A DNA stretch of 64,000 nucleotides from Lineus longissimus (lineage: Eukaryota > Nemertea > Pilidiophora > Heteronemertea > Lineidae). How positions within the stretch are numbered: the stretch's first letter is position 1; the number at the start of each line of letters is the position of its first letter. The notes under the pieces are model-generated. The model had not been told where the DNA came from and made no database searches. It saw only the letters and a program-made list of their open reading frames with translations. The stretch is taken from contig NC_088319.1 of assembly GCF_910592395.1 (NCBI RefSeq), positions 4,528,001-4,592,000 of the forward strand, in the 5' to 3' direction. Below, piece after piece: positions 52,344-63,510 of this stretch. The position numbers and the translations under genes were made by a program.

Positions 52344-53735
52344 TTATCTAACCATAAAAACAATCAATGTACCAACAACTGAGTAAAGCATGAATTTAAT
52401 TGTTTCATGAGTATCATCCTCCTTCTCAACTTTGGTGTCAAGTTTAGTAGTAGTAGGAATATTCTTTGAGGTTTCAGTTGTTTTTGGTGTATCAACATTA
52501 CTCTTTGGTTTATGACTGGTCTCGAGCTTTGCTCTCGGGACTTTGTCCGTCATTGATGTACCAACGCTACTCTTAACTCTTATTTTCTTAGAACTATTTC
52601 CTTCCATCAGTGGTGGTGGTAAGGTCTTTTTGTGGTTAATGTCATTCTTACCGGGTTTAGCATTTTTTGGCGCTATTAAAATGTTATTATTGTAGTTATC
52701 CAGCTTACCAATAACGAGTACCATATTTGAACCTATGACATACAATCCTGGTGATATTACATAATCTAGTCTTGTATGAGTGTCACTCACTGCTTTTTGA
52801 TATCTTTGAATTGAAGTGGGAATATCAGGATGTTGATTAATCGAATCCTTTAATAGTTTGTTAAATTCCTTCTGTGCATCCAATTCTGTACCCGGTACTC
52901 CAATTATTGGTGTTCTGGTCAACGCCTGAGCACCCAGAATACAGTAAACATATGTTCTTATTGTATCATTTAACCTCTCTATTCCAGGATTAGAGAAACC
53001 ATTTGATTTAAATATCATGAATTGTTGATAGGTTTGACATTCATTTTGTGTAATTACATCAAATACATTCTTGTGTCTCCTGACATGATCCTTGATGAAA
53101 ATATCTGGATATTTGAAATTAGCCATTCCAGCATCCCAGTCTTTACTGAACATCGGTGGCATTCTATTTTCATGAACTTGCATGAGGAAGAAATTGATTT
53201 TAGAATCATTGATGTAATATCCGGGATCAGTTATGTTCGGGTTGTAATCCGGTACATTCCATGACCTCCAACCACCGTTATTTTCAAACACCGAGAAATC
53301 GTACTCGTCTTTTAAACCAAATTCACTCAATAACCCTCCTAGTTTCCTATGGTTAATGTTATTGTTTGTCTCATTAAAATCACTTTCACCTGGAATTGGT
53401 ATCTCTAGATTCTTCATGATCTTCAATATTTGATAGTAAACATGAAACCTGTAAATTGACCTTAACAATGGGTCACTGTGATTCAAGTGATCGTCTATTG
53501 AAATACCACAACCTGTTGTAGCAAACCAAACAGCCATGTTAAATTGGTTCTGGTAAAACGATAATGGATTCTTTTCCAGTAGCAGACAGTCTTTCTTATT
53601 TTTCAGGCTCAAAAACCCAGGTGTTATCTTAGTTTCTTGTAGTCTGAAGAAGTTATTAGTATTAACAGTTACTTCTTAATTAAAGAAGTCATAGGTGAAT
53701 TTACTTTTATGTTGATTTGCTATTGGATAATACAT
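52344..53735 (-). CDS. Conserved Polinton protein, ~440 aa, stop near the N-terminus
   Basis: The best start is ATG 53735 in a TTAAATG context. TAA at 53676-53678 stops it after 19 codons, and the same frame is open from there to 52344. The frame encodes VNTNNFFRLQETK, then FYQNQFNMAVWFATTGCGIS, DDHLNHSDPLLRSIYRFHVY and ERLNDTIRTYVYCILGAQA. There is a Ser/Thr/Lys-rich linker and a C-terminal transmembrane segment (about 20 residues). I remember these central motifs from invertebrate Polintons without a known function. A double-hairpin repeat (52520-52550) lies in the disordered linker. Confidence 0.65.
52520..52550 (+). repeat. Double-hairpin repeat copy in the ~440-aa gene
   Basis: CTCGAGCTTTGCTCTCGGGA then CTTTGTCCG; both stems are perfect. 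Encodes DKVPRAKLE. Confidence 0.9.
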
Positions 53736-53807
53736 TTAATTTACTTGAATTTTTTTCCTTGAATTTTGGTTAATGAAGACAGTAAAAGGCCATTTATTTT
53801 AATGGAA

Positions 53808-54006
53808 TAACCCATTGAACTCTAGTATTCCCTTACCATTTCACTGCAACGCTTCACTGACCATTTCATGAATGATAGAATATATGTATTGTGGTGTCTG
53901 GTTCTTAGGGGTTTCTAAGCTAATTTGAGACAAAAAGGCCTGTAAGGGCTTTTGTTAAAACAGCTTAGAATTACCTAGATTCCTACCACCACAATACATA
54001 TATTCT
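53808..54006. repeat. Polinton right terminal inverted repeat, 199 bp
   Basis: Mirror of 35716-35914, with the same internal 130-base fold-back (53877-54006). Confidence 0.95.
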
Positions 54007-54282
54007 TTGTCCAAGATGCCACCCCATGATGGCGTGATGTGTATACTATTATAGCCGAGATGTCGCCACGATGAAGATGCATTCAAGTTATCCGATATTA
54101 ATCTCTAACCTCCGATTTTTCCGTATATTAAATTTTAAAACATGTATTTGTCTTCTGTTGTTCCTGCATGCATGTTAGTTAGAAATTGCATGTTTTGTTT
54201 TTGGCCTGGCATCTCAATGAATTTCTGTAGACCTGGAAACAGAATTTCATAGAATATCTGTGACCTCATAAAAAGGTCAAAC

Positions 54283-54970
54283 TTGGAGTCCCTGCCCTCA
54301 ATTATCATGATGAATCGTCACTTTCAACATCCCTTCACGTGTCTGATATCAGGACCAACAATGTCTGGCAAGACCTTCTTTGTGAGGAAATTACTGGAGG
54401 ACCTTCCCCGACACATCAACACCCTAATCAATGACATCATTTTGTGTTATGGCGAGTGGCAACCATGCTACAATGAACTTGAACAACAAGGAGTTCAATT
54501 TGTGAAAGGACCCATAGATTCAGAAGAATTAAGTCCAAATATAGCCCACTTAGTTATTTTGGACGATCTTATGAATCAAACAGATCAAAAGATCAGTCAA
54601 TTCTTTACGCGTGGTTGTCACCATAGAAATGTGTGATTCACACAGTTCAAAATTTATTTCATGGTAACAAGGATCACCGCACCATCAATGTCAATACATG
54701 GTGTTGTTTAAAAATCCAAGAGATTGTAGACAAGTTGAATAGTTAGCAAATCAAATATATCCCAAACAACATAAGAATGGTATGATTGAAAGTTTCAATG
54801 ACGCCAGTAGTGAACCTTATGGACGTTTACTGGTTGATCTTCGCCAAGAGACACCTCTGTGTTTGCGTCTTCGTAGTAAAATCCTTGAACAACACAAAGT
54901 TGTTCATATCCCTGTCGGCATCAAAATTGAACCCGGCAAGCTTCTGGCCCCAATGTCAATATTGAGTAAA
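54283..54970 (+). pseudogene. Packaging ATPase relic of a second, different Polinton
   Basis: The first frame (54283-54636) has Walker A GPTMSGKT and Walker B HLVILDDL, then TRGCHHRNV. The protein continues in other frames (VIHTVQNLFHG, then VLFKNPRD and PYGRLLVDLRQETP up to about 54860), with at least two frameshifts and a stop near 54750. It is clearly diverged from the ATPase at 38995-39615 and resembles the other common Polinton ATPase lineage. No other genes of that element remain. It starts 277 bp outside the intact element's right end. Confidence 0.8.
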
Positions 54971-55158
54971 GCACTTAAACCTGATTCATTTTGGAAGCAA
55001 AGCCCCAAATCTAATTTTTGTCAAAAGCTATTCCCCGAAAAGAATAAAAAATTACACCCAGCTTCTCCACCAGCACACACAGTAAGGATGTCGCTAATAG
55101 AGGATCTGCTCCTTAGCAAGAGAAAGAGGAAAATAGCCTGTGGTCTATTTGGTGCATT

Positions 55159-55570
55159 ATGTTCAATAATTAAGCCCTTTTTAGTAAGGGCTCTATTTCT
55201 AAGCTAACGACTAGAAAATTCTACCACATTGGATAATACCAGAGGTAGTATAACAATATGCCATATCCCCTTTAAATCCGCACGTGTCCACAGGTAAAAA
55301 AAAAGTGACGTCACACTGCGCATGCTCACTTGGCACCGCCTCGATAACCTCACACCCACCAGCCCTTCAATCATCCTTCTTTCATGGAGACCGATCCCCA
55401 ACAGTATAAAATGTGGGGAGGACGGGTGGGATAAATTCGTAGAATTTTCTAGGCGTTAGCTTAGAAATAGAGTCCTTACTACGAAGGGCTTAAATTTCTA
55501 GCGTAACGCTCTAGAAAATTCTACCATATTGGATAATACCGGAGGTAGTTTAACAATATGCCAGACTAGT
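55159..55570. repeat. Direct and inverted repeats beside the DIRS relic
   Basis: A ~65-bp block with CTAGAAAATTCTACCA and AACAATATGCCA occurs at about 55204-55264 and 55503-55563. An inverted partner (TAGAATTTTCTAGGCGTTAG) lies at about 55438. This kind of split repeat is expected at DIRS ends, and I infer the link from position. Confidence 0.6.
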
Positions 55571-55711
55571 CAGCGGAAGGCGGGATTTTATACCCAAACC
55601 ACCAACCAAAACAAAACGAAGGCAGGAGTGTGAGGAGCTCAGAAGAGCATGCCCACCCCCCGCCTCTTTCTGACCCAGAAAGGAAAATTTAAAAGGCTAT
55701 TCACCAAAAGA

Positions 55712-56655
55712 TTAGTGAGTTCTCCTTCCTGCTAAGGTCGGATGTTGTCTGCTGGATCCGTCAACCTGTGTTTGAACATCCACTAGGTAATGAGACGTGA
55801 ATGTAGTCTGCCTGGCCCAAGAACCTGCCTGCAGAATGTCCTCCACTGCCAGACCCGCCGCGAAAGCCCAAGATGCCGTCATCCTACGCACCTCGTGGCC
55901 CCCGGCTGAGACATTGCCCGCATAGGCAAACTTGATCACCTTTTTAAGCCAGGAAGAGATAGTTCTGGTGCACACAGACCCTTCCCCCCTACATTCAACA
56001 AACAAACGGGAGCCACTGGCCCACCCATTTATACATGAACGATAAAACTTAAGCATCCTCACAGGACAGAACAACCTATCTGAGCTGTCTCGACCTGAGA
56101 ACCGATCATGTCTTGGAACGAAAAATGGTTCGAATCCGTGTTTGCCGCCTGGGTCTTAGCTAAAAACCCGGGGACAGTCCGAAGATGTACCCAATCATCC
56201 GAAAAAAATAAGTCTCGCTTATCTCGCGAAATAGCATAAAGCTCGCTTGTCCGCTTTATACAAGCCAAGGCAAGCAGAAATACAGTTTTCCATGTCGCAA
56301 AAAGTCTTTGCTGGACAGTATCAAACTTAACAGGCTCGAACGAAGCTTTCGTGAGCATTGATAACACCTTTCAAAGATCCCACTCTGGGACTCTATTCCT
56401 CAATTGTGGCCTTTCAACTGAAAAATTCTTAAGAAGCGCGGTTAAAACAGGATGACTTCCCACCGAATAACCATAAAAAAAACCAAGAGCAGCCGATAAC
56501 GCTGACCGGTGGTTCGCAACAGTTGCTGGCAATCCTGCCCAACTCTTCAAACATATATACATGTACATGTATGGGCCATAGAGGCCATGACCGTCAATAA
56601 AAGAAGATGCAAGCTGAAACCTCCGAATAACGCTTTCTTTCACTTTAAATTTCAA
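55712..56655 (-). pseudogene. DIRS-type tyrosine recombinase, broken
   Basis: The N-terminal core-binding part (56371-56655; LPATVANHRSALSAALGFFY, then a VPEWDL segment) is stopped by a TGA at 56371-56373, and the same frame continues at 56367 (FEPVKFD, FLLALACIKRTSEL with the first catalytic Arg). A frameshift near 56075 leads to 55712-56074, with the box HEVRRMTASWAF (H-x-x-R) and the nucleophile-containing FTSHYL. Such recombinases integrate circular cDNA of DIRS retrotransposons. The rest of the element (gag, RT) is not seen. The N-terminal piece also occurs at 63205-63594 in the repeated flank. Confidence 0.8.
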
Positions 56656-57060
56656 ACTATTGCGTTGTATTGCAATAACAGTTTAGTGTTCGAACTGACT
56701 CTTTCCAGACTCTCATTTGAAAGATGATCTTTCAAATACGGCGACCGTCATTCAAATGAGAGTCATCGACTTGCTCATAGTGTTTTCATATCGTTCTAAC
56801 CAAGGGCACTTAGTTGAACTCCGGAATGTGACAGCATCACATTTATTAAAAGAGAGTGGTGTTGCACAAAACTAGATTACTAAACATCTTTTAGGTTGGC
56901 CTAGCCAATGCTCCTTTAGGGTGACAACTAAACCCGGTCAACTAGCTGCCCAGGGCTGTGTAACAATACTATAATCTTGGTGATCACACTATTACAATTT
57001 AGTGACAAGAGAAGAGCCAAGTAAATATGGCCAGATCTAAATGATCCGAAAAACACTTTA
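56583..57060. repeat. Flank module repeated at the window's right edge
   Basis: Matches 63511-64000 at high identity. It contains a palindrome GACTCTCATTTGAA...TTCAAATGAGAGTC (about 56707-56764) around an inner GAAAGATGATCTTTC hairpin. Confidence 0.9.
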
Positions 57061-57397
57061 CTGCATTTGTAATTTCCCTCACAATACTTATTGCGACAAT
57101 CATATCTCCCGGAATATCAATGAATTTATTGATGCAACACGGCAATGACTTATTACAGTGGAGAGTGGAATGCTACGATGTCTGTTTCGATCTTGCGTAG
57201 AAGGATTTAGACAAAGATTCTCGTGGGCATGTTCCGAAATATGAACGGTAGTAATGAATTATTAGACATTGTAGCAGTCTGAAATATTGCATCCACAGCT
57301 GTATCCGTCTCACCTTAATTTCTTAATCAGCCACTGCCGTGAGATTTGTTCGTGCAGCTCAGCTTTATAAACAATATAAGTCCACCCGAGTACTTTG

Positions 57398-58399
57398 TTA
57401 CAGAGTAAATACCTTTGCGGTCAATTGCTTACCAGTACCGAATTTAGGCCAGGCAAATAATCTTTCATTCTCACCAACAATTAACCAATGATTTGAGACA
57501 AAAGGGTAACGTAAAGTCGTCAATAACGTATTCTTAGCTTCCACCTCGGATTCATACAGGCATGGCCCAAATTGCAACCTAAACAGAAATAGGACGTGAT
57601 TCTTAGGATTAAGCCTGAAGCTATCCATAGGATTCTGTATCATATTCATGGTATCGAACTTCGCCCGATGAACCTCAACGACGACGTTATATGATCCTAG
57701 CAAAGACAGAATTGCGGAGTCTCCCAATTTTCTCAGCAAATCATCACGTAAGATAATCGACGTGGATTTATTATACTCGTACGGTTTTTCTAAGATGGTG
57801 ATGGAGCGTGTTCTAGCTGATGATTTATAGAGATAACCATTCAAATCACATCGGATATCCTCTAACATGATGTTATCCATATCAGATAATAAAGCACTTT
57901 CGGCTTCAGGCACAAGAAAGTAGTTTATCTCTTTTAGGCTTTTGACATACCGAAGTTTAAGAACAAACCCTATGTTTACTATTTTATACCAATTTAACCA
58001 AGACATAAACAGGTCTTTTTCCCTGTTTTTGTGCTGCTGAAATTTGCATCGAAAGGTCAACTCCAAGAAAACATTCTCACCACATGAAACCATTTTGAAA
58101 TATTTGAACCTCGAATTCTTTGGACCGACGCTTTTCTCAAGTTCACCATACGGTAGAATCAACTCTCGGCAATTGCTACTTCCAATCAAATCGAATTGAA
58201 ATGCTCGCAGCTTTTCAGTGACAGATTTCCGTCCACGACGAGTGCTAACACCTATGACATCATTGCAATATTCGCCAGCAATGTATGTGAGCTCGTTAAA
58301 ATGAAAATGATACGTCAGTTTAAAATCTCCGCTTATATCATCTTGGCTGTAGACGTAGACATTACGATAAGTACTCAAGGAGTAATGAAAACGAGCCAT
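57398..58399 (-). CDS. Uncharacterised 333-aa protein, family member 2
   Basis: Same length as 328-1329 with scattered substitutions, the densest cluster being IFLSKHPTES against MNMIQNPMDS near residue 260. Here the frame begins with a true ATG (MARFHYS) and has a TAA seven codons upstream, created by a 3-bp insertion relative to copy A. The ORF is intact. The product could be cytosolic as drawn. The function is unknown. Preservation of both full-length frames despite divergence hints at selection. Confidence 0.6.
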   Translation of the reverse strand: MARFHYSLSTYRNVYVYSQDDISGDFKLTYHFHFNELTYIAGEYCNDVIGVSTRRGRKSVTEKLRAFQFDLIGSSNCRELILPYGELEKSVGPKNSRFKYFKMVSCGENVFLELTFRCKFQQHKNREKDLFMSWLNWYKIVNIGFVLKLRYVKSLKEINYFLVPEAESALLSDMDNIMLEDIRCDLNGYLYKSSARTRSITILEKPYEYNKSTSIILRDDLLRKLGDSAILSLLGSYNVVVEVHRAKFDTMNMIQNPMDSFRLNPKNHVLFLFRLQFGPCLYESEVEAKNTLLTTLRYPFVSNHWLIVGENERLFAWPKFGTGKQLTAKVFTL

Positions 58400-59916
58400 T
58401 GTGACTATGACACTTTATAGCCCTGTGTGGTAAAATACCGATGCCGCCCACGGTGGGAACTGGCCATAGATCCTTACATCACGGTACGACCGATAGCTGC
58501 CCCTCTACTAGTTCGGCATGGCGGTTAAAAGTTAAGATATGACAGCTTTAAATGAAGTGAATGAAATTGTTGAAATTAGGTTTTAATACTTTACATTGTG
58601 GGAGAGATGGAAGGCTGTCTCTCTCTGTTGATTAGACAATCTTCATAAGTAATGCGCTCATCTTGTTTATATAAACCCATTATTAACGTATAGGCGGATA
58701 CAGCCTCTTTGGTATACCCTGTATATATTATAGACAGGTTGGCAACAATGAGCGCCACTCTGAAAATCATCCTGACGGCCAGGGCAATTAAGCGGAATCT
58801 ACGAAAACTGCGGAAAACTGGGAAAACTGGAAAATATGGTAAAATTGAGCGGAAACACCCTAAAACAATGCACATGAAAAGATCGCTATAGAATATGTAT
58901 ATGATAATTATTTGTAAAAATTGCTACGTTTGGCCTTCTCCCCCACCACAGCCGATGTGGAAATGGTCCGAGAAGAATAATGCAGATCATTTTGTCATGC
59001 ATGTTGGTTGTTTTTTTTCCTAAGTCGATAAATATATGGGTTTCAGCAAATTGATACTAATAGAACTTTTCAAAGGTTTATTGCAGATTCCGCTAAATCT
59101 GAGCCTTGGCCCGTTCCGAGTCCCACTTCGAGTCCCACTCCGACCTCATCTCCGATATTGAACTACGCACGGTTATATAATATTCAGGTAATTGACAAAC
59201 GTTTTCATTGTGCCATTCCATCTGGATTTTTACAGTAATGTTTATAATATCAAATTGGATCAGTGTATAAGATGGCTACAACGAAGTGGTTATCCAAATT
59301 GCAGTGCACGACTTAAAATACGACTTCATTATAGACAGGTACGCCTAAAGCAGAGGTCGGTCTGAATTTGAAAGTAGTATTGTGCAGTTTCACGTAATTT
59401 ATCATATATTTGTGAAAAATGTTTACCAGTTCAGTTGAATCGAAGTAATCATCAGACGACCATAATTTACCCTCAAAGTTGAAGTGTAGGTGTACACCTT
59501 ATTCCTCAGTTGACTGTACGCCATGCATTCGCACGAGAATTAGGTTTTTGTTTCAACAGCTGCATAAAGTTTCATATTCGAGTCTCGGGCGCTCCGGTTA
59601 ACGTCGTTGAAGAAAATTTGAGTTCTAACAATTATGGGCGCAATGCGCGGATGATGGAGATCGTTCCATAGAACGAGTAATTCATACTAGCTGTAAATAA
59701 ACCCAACACACTAAATATACTAAATATGGCTTCTTTAGCCCTGGTAGGCAACCAGTCTAGGACTAACGAAATTCCGATATCAAACAGTCCAGTGCGAGCT
59801 TGTCAGTAGGGCAAGCAACGCCGTCCTAGTGTCTAACCGGTTGCGCACGCAACAACAGCAAATTATGTCTTTATTGCAAAATAGGTTGCGAATATAAAAA
59901 CCGAAATATTGGCTAC

Positions 59917-60249
59917 CTGCTTTTTCCAAAGCCGATGCCCTGTTTTCCCGCCTCTGCAAGTCCAGTCATTGTTAGCAGCATCCTTGTGAAGATGGCAGGT
60001 TTCCGTTTGATCATGGCCGTCATGGCCGTTCTGGGGGGTGGTGAAAAAGGCAACGCACATCTGAATATTCGAGCATGCCATACTACATCGAAGAATTGAC
60101 TGAACTCGTAAGATTGCGAAAGTTAAATTGCTATCAGTTCTGTTAATGTCCATTGTCATGAATTGAAATGAGGAAAACACTAAACTTGCTAGAGCTCTGT
60201 CCATGTTGGTCAGGACCAGCAATAACTCCCATATAGTCATGAATTGCAT
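59917..60249 (-). CDS. Secreted PAN/apple-like exon, copy B
   Basis: Counterpart of 3404-3736. Signal-peptide-like start MQFMTIWELLLVLTNMDRAL, the same six or so cysteines, and the same CAG|GTAGCC donor in phase 0 after KKQ. There are around a dozen substitutions (for example CGMAC to CSMAC and KNAATK to KDAANN) with no frame damage. Likely the first exon of an extracellular protein gene running towards 57.4 kb. Confidence 0.55.
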
Positions 60250-61927
60250 TTACACGTAATCGAATTCTTGATTGGATTACCTGCTTTCTCCAGATATTGA
60301 TTGTGTCATTGCAAACTTATACCACAGACAAAATCCTCCGGAGCAAATCTTTAAAGAAAATGGCCAAAAAAGGCTATATAAAATCTATACCGGTACAGCA
60401 CCTGTATAGGGTTTGTAAAGGACAACCTATAAACTATAAGATCCCATGTGAAAAGAAATCTATATAGTATATACAGTAGTATATAGTCAGTAGTATATAG
60501 TCTATGCATTTTATAAACATAGAAACTCTATTTAACTAAAATAACTTTTTAAATCATACATGAAAAACCTATATAGCACCTATTAAAATCCGTTTAGAAT
60601 ACTGTAAAGGTAATGGGTTTCTCAACAGATTTTCTTCAGAAAAATATTTGCATGTGATTGTTTCTTTCATTTTTGAATACACGATATAGCTAAAACAAAT
60701 TAACTAGTGTCACCTACATCTACATGTAGGTGTCTATCCTTCACAATATTTCAGTCGACCTAACACATGCAATACAGTCAGTGTCGTCGAAAGGGCAAAT
60801 GTCGTCATGGGTGCACCTTAGGTGTACCAAGGACCAAGCTGGGTGTACCTTAACAGCACCGCACCCAGGATGCTCCTGGGTGCTGCTTTAAAAGGACCAT
60901 TATGTGCAAACAGATTGAAATACGCGCCGATTAAAAAACCTGTGTCCGATGTGGGGTACGCGTGCTTTTGCTCTACATCCGTAATTTTGCTGAACACTAA
61001 CTGTAAACGAGGTGTCAAAATGTCAGTTCGACATCAGTGGCAGGATCTAGGGGTCATTGCGCACACGTGTTCTATGAACGGATGTATGTATGGATGGGAG
61101 AATCATCTCATACAGCATACTTAATGACATAGTAAATAGTATTATGTTCTTAAAAATACTTTTTCTTTATTTCTTACCACCATCTGTCATACATGTATAT
61201 TTATACACTTTTTAAGCGAAAAATAGAGCAAATGTTCGACACGAGATTTTGTGACTTGCTACAAGACAAAAATACCATTTTCAACCTTGGACACAGATTT
61301 TTAATCGGCGCGAATTTCACACTGGGTGGACATAAGAATCTTAAGTGAAGTTAAGGTACACCAAGATTGGTTCTGGGTGCACTTAAGGTGCACCCAGGAC
61401 CAACGATTGTTGGGCATTATTCAAGACATGTGGAACTTGTGGTTTTTAGGAGTCATTACGATACGTGCTAATTGCGAAGGGTACACAGTATACGCAGTTT
61501 TCTTAAACACCTCGATCAAAATAGGGGCTGTAGCTGGATGCAATGCCAACAATGACATGGAATTCTTGATTTTCAGGAATTCAGGATTTTCGCGGCAGAA
61601 TGCTTTCGCGATCATGACCTACTCACGAAATTTGTGAAAACCTCCTAAACGCGAAATTTTCTGTTAAGATAAGCATATTTCGGCAATGGATCAATGACGA
61701 TTTGAATGTCGAAGGGACATTCTGAAATACATTGCTATCACAAATCATAGTTAGCCTCTTTCTGTTTGCGGAACTGAGAGTTTTTGGAAACTCAACCAAG
61801 AGCCCCCTGGGTTATGTTAAAATGCAGAATTTTGCATGGCACGAGCGTACATGTATATCTCAAATGCATTTGTGTACAAATTACATTATTTAAGACTGCA
61901 GTCAGACTGACCCCAAACATTCGTCGG

Positions 61928-62146
61928 TCAAATGCCAGACACATCAACTGAAACCAAGGCGTCGGTGTCGATTTTTGCGTTACAGCCCCCTACTACCAGA
62001 ATTATGACTTGCTTTGGGAGAGACTGCATAGTAGCCATGAAATATTCGGAAAAGCCATTCATCCTGTCCTCGGATCCATTGCTTGTTGGAGCGTAGATCT
62101 GGACAACTGACAGGTTGAATGGTTTTGCGCTGATCCTCACAGTCAT
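61928..62146 (-). pseudogene. RTE-like endonuclease fragment, copy B
   Basis: Encodes KPFNLSVVQIYAPT and an ILVVGGCNAKI motif of an apurinic-type endonuclease. The upstream part is non-coding, as in copy A. Dead fragment. Confidence 0.6.
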
Positions 62147-62492
62147 CCATCATACGGTCGGAGACTGGTCAGTACTCTTTTTAAAATTAAATAGTAAAAG
62201 TAACTAATTGTAGTTATGTTTTACTACTCTGGTACATGTAGTTGCTATTGCACTGACTGTGAAATTATTTGTTTTAACTATCAAAATGGTAATTCTTAAC
62301 CATTTTAATGGTAGTTTTACCACCCTTTTTTGTTGGAACAACTTAATATTGGTTAGTTTTTAGCTATTTCACAGTTGGTGCAATAGGAGCTACCAGTTAG
62401 TTGCTTTTAGAACTGCTGGAGCGGTGTCCTTACGAACCAAACCTGCCGTTCCATGCCCACGCTAGGAATGTTGACCACTCAAGAAGAGTCTG

Positions 62493-63180
62493 GAGTCCGG
62501 TATGGATTTCGTTGTTTTCCTTTTCATGTTGATTCACGAGCTGGGTAACTCCTTGCAGAGCCCATCTCCACTACAGGAGTCGATAGATGGCCAATGGCTG
62601 GACAATGAGCTCATCAGCTCTGAAGATGGAGATTGGTTTTAGTTCCATCTTGGTGTCTGGCCACCCTCCACACCAAAGTCAAAGACTCTGGTTGGGGTAC
62701 CGGTTTAGTTGCCGATTGTCCGACTCTGAGCAGGTTGCACTGGTCTGCAGATTTGCCAGTGGCAAACTGGTCTCCATTGGCCGGACCTGACAGAATCGCA
62801 AGCCATACAATTTAAAAAAGTCCAATGAGTAGAGTTGAGCTAAACGATGCGATTCCATGGGACCCTCAATCGGGAATGGAGTGATGACATGAGATACCAG
62901 ACGCTAGCTAACCTGACCATATATACATGAATGAACGCGGACGTCGAAAGGCTTCGATCGAATCTAAATCACACTTCAACTTACTGGCAAATGTCTTCTA
63001 TCTCACCTATTATTCATGCTCATCAAGTGATCCCAGGACGCTTGAAAGCCTCGCGATTAAATGATGACCAGAACCACAGGATTAATGATAACATTACAGC
63101 AAATCATGCATCTAGCCAACATTGAGAAGTAGTCTAAAATAGACATAAAAAATACAAACACAACGATCAAAAGATTTGCA
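62493..63180. other. No gene seen
   Basis: Sequence unique to copy B, possibly LINE-derived on the minus strand, but I could not place a domain. Confidence 0.35.
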
Positions 63181-63400
63181 TGAACTCCGACTCGGTGACG
63201 ATCATCAACCTGAGATCGTTGAAACGTGGTCAGAAGCTCCGACTCGGTGACTGCACTCGACCAGCGATCGTTGAAACACGATCGTGAGCATGAACTCTAA
63301 CTCGGTGATGACGGCGACCAGACATCTTTGCAATGAGGACGTAAACTCCGATTCGATGAAGATGATCGACCAGATATCTTTGCAACGCGATGGTGAACTC
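63181..63400. repeat. Four ~54-bp tandem units
   Basis: Units start at about 63181, 63235, 63291 and 63342 with TGAACTCCGACTCGGTGA-like heads and GATCGTTGAAAC or ATCTTTGCAA tails. Confidence 0.7.
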
Positions 63401-63510
63401 AATTGATCGACGACAAAATTGCACTGGGTCACACAATCCAGTGAAGAAGTGGAAAATGTCCCCCTGGAAAAGGTCTCCGGCCGTATTGTATTCTGATGGA
63501 TTGTACTATA

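Larger units (their letters stand above)
35710..54012. mobile_element. Polinton/Maverick element, 18,291 bp
   Basis: The body runs 35716-54006, starting AGAATATATG and ending CATATATTCT. The flanks are TGGTCC (35710-35715) and TTGTCC (54007-54012), a 6-bp duplication with one mismatch as expected for Polintons. It encodes protein-primed PolB, integrase, packaging ATPase, a double-jelly-roll-like capsid protein and penton-like proteins, so it is a self-synthesising, virus-like DNA transposon. Genes are on both strands: the left 7 kb mostly plus, then PolB and the right end mostly minus. Four in-frame stops and one frame break suggest recent decay. The gene set resembles Polintons of cnidarians and other marine invertebrates, to my recollection. 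Confidence 0.95.
57061..62492. repeat. Duplicated module, copy B
   Basis: Counterpart of 1-5429 plus 9771-10305, without the 580-bp and 4.3-kb blocks. The junction corresponding to the 4.3-kb block is at about 61959. Confidence 0.9.

Noticed and set aside
52344-53612. The ~440-aa Polinton protein as the major capsid protein
   Set aside because: Its C-terminal membrane anchor and disordered linker fit poorly, and the 418-aa protein at 36045 has the hexon-family motifs and sits next to the penton-like gene.
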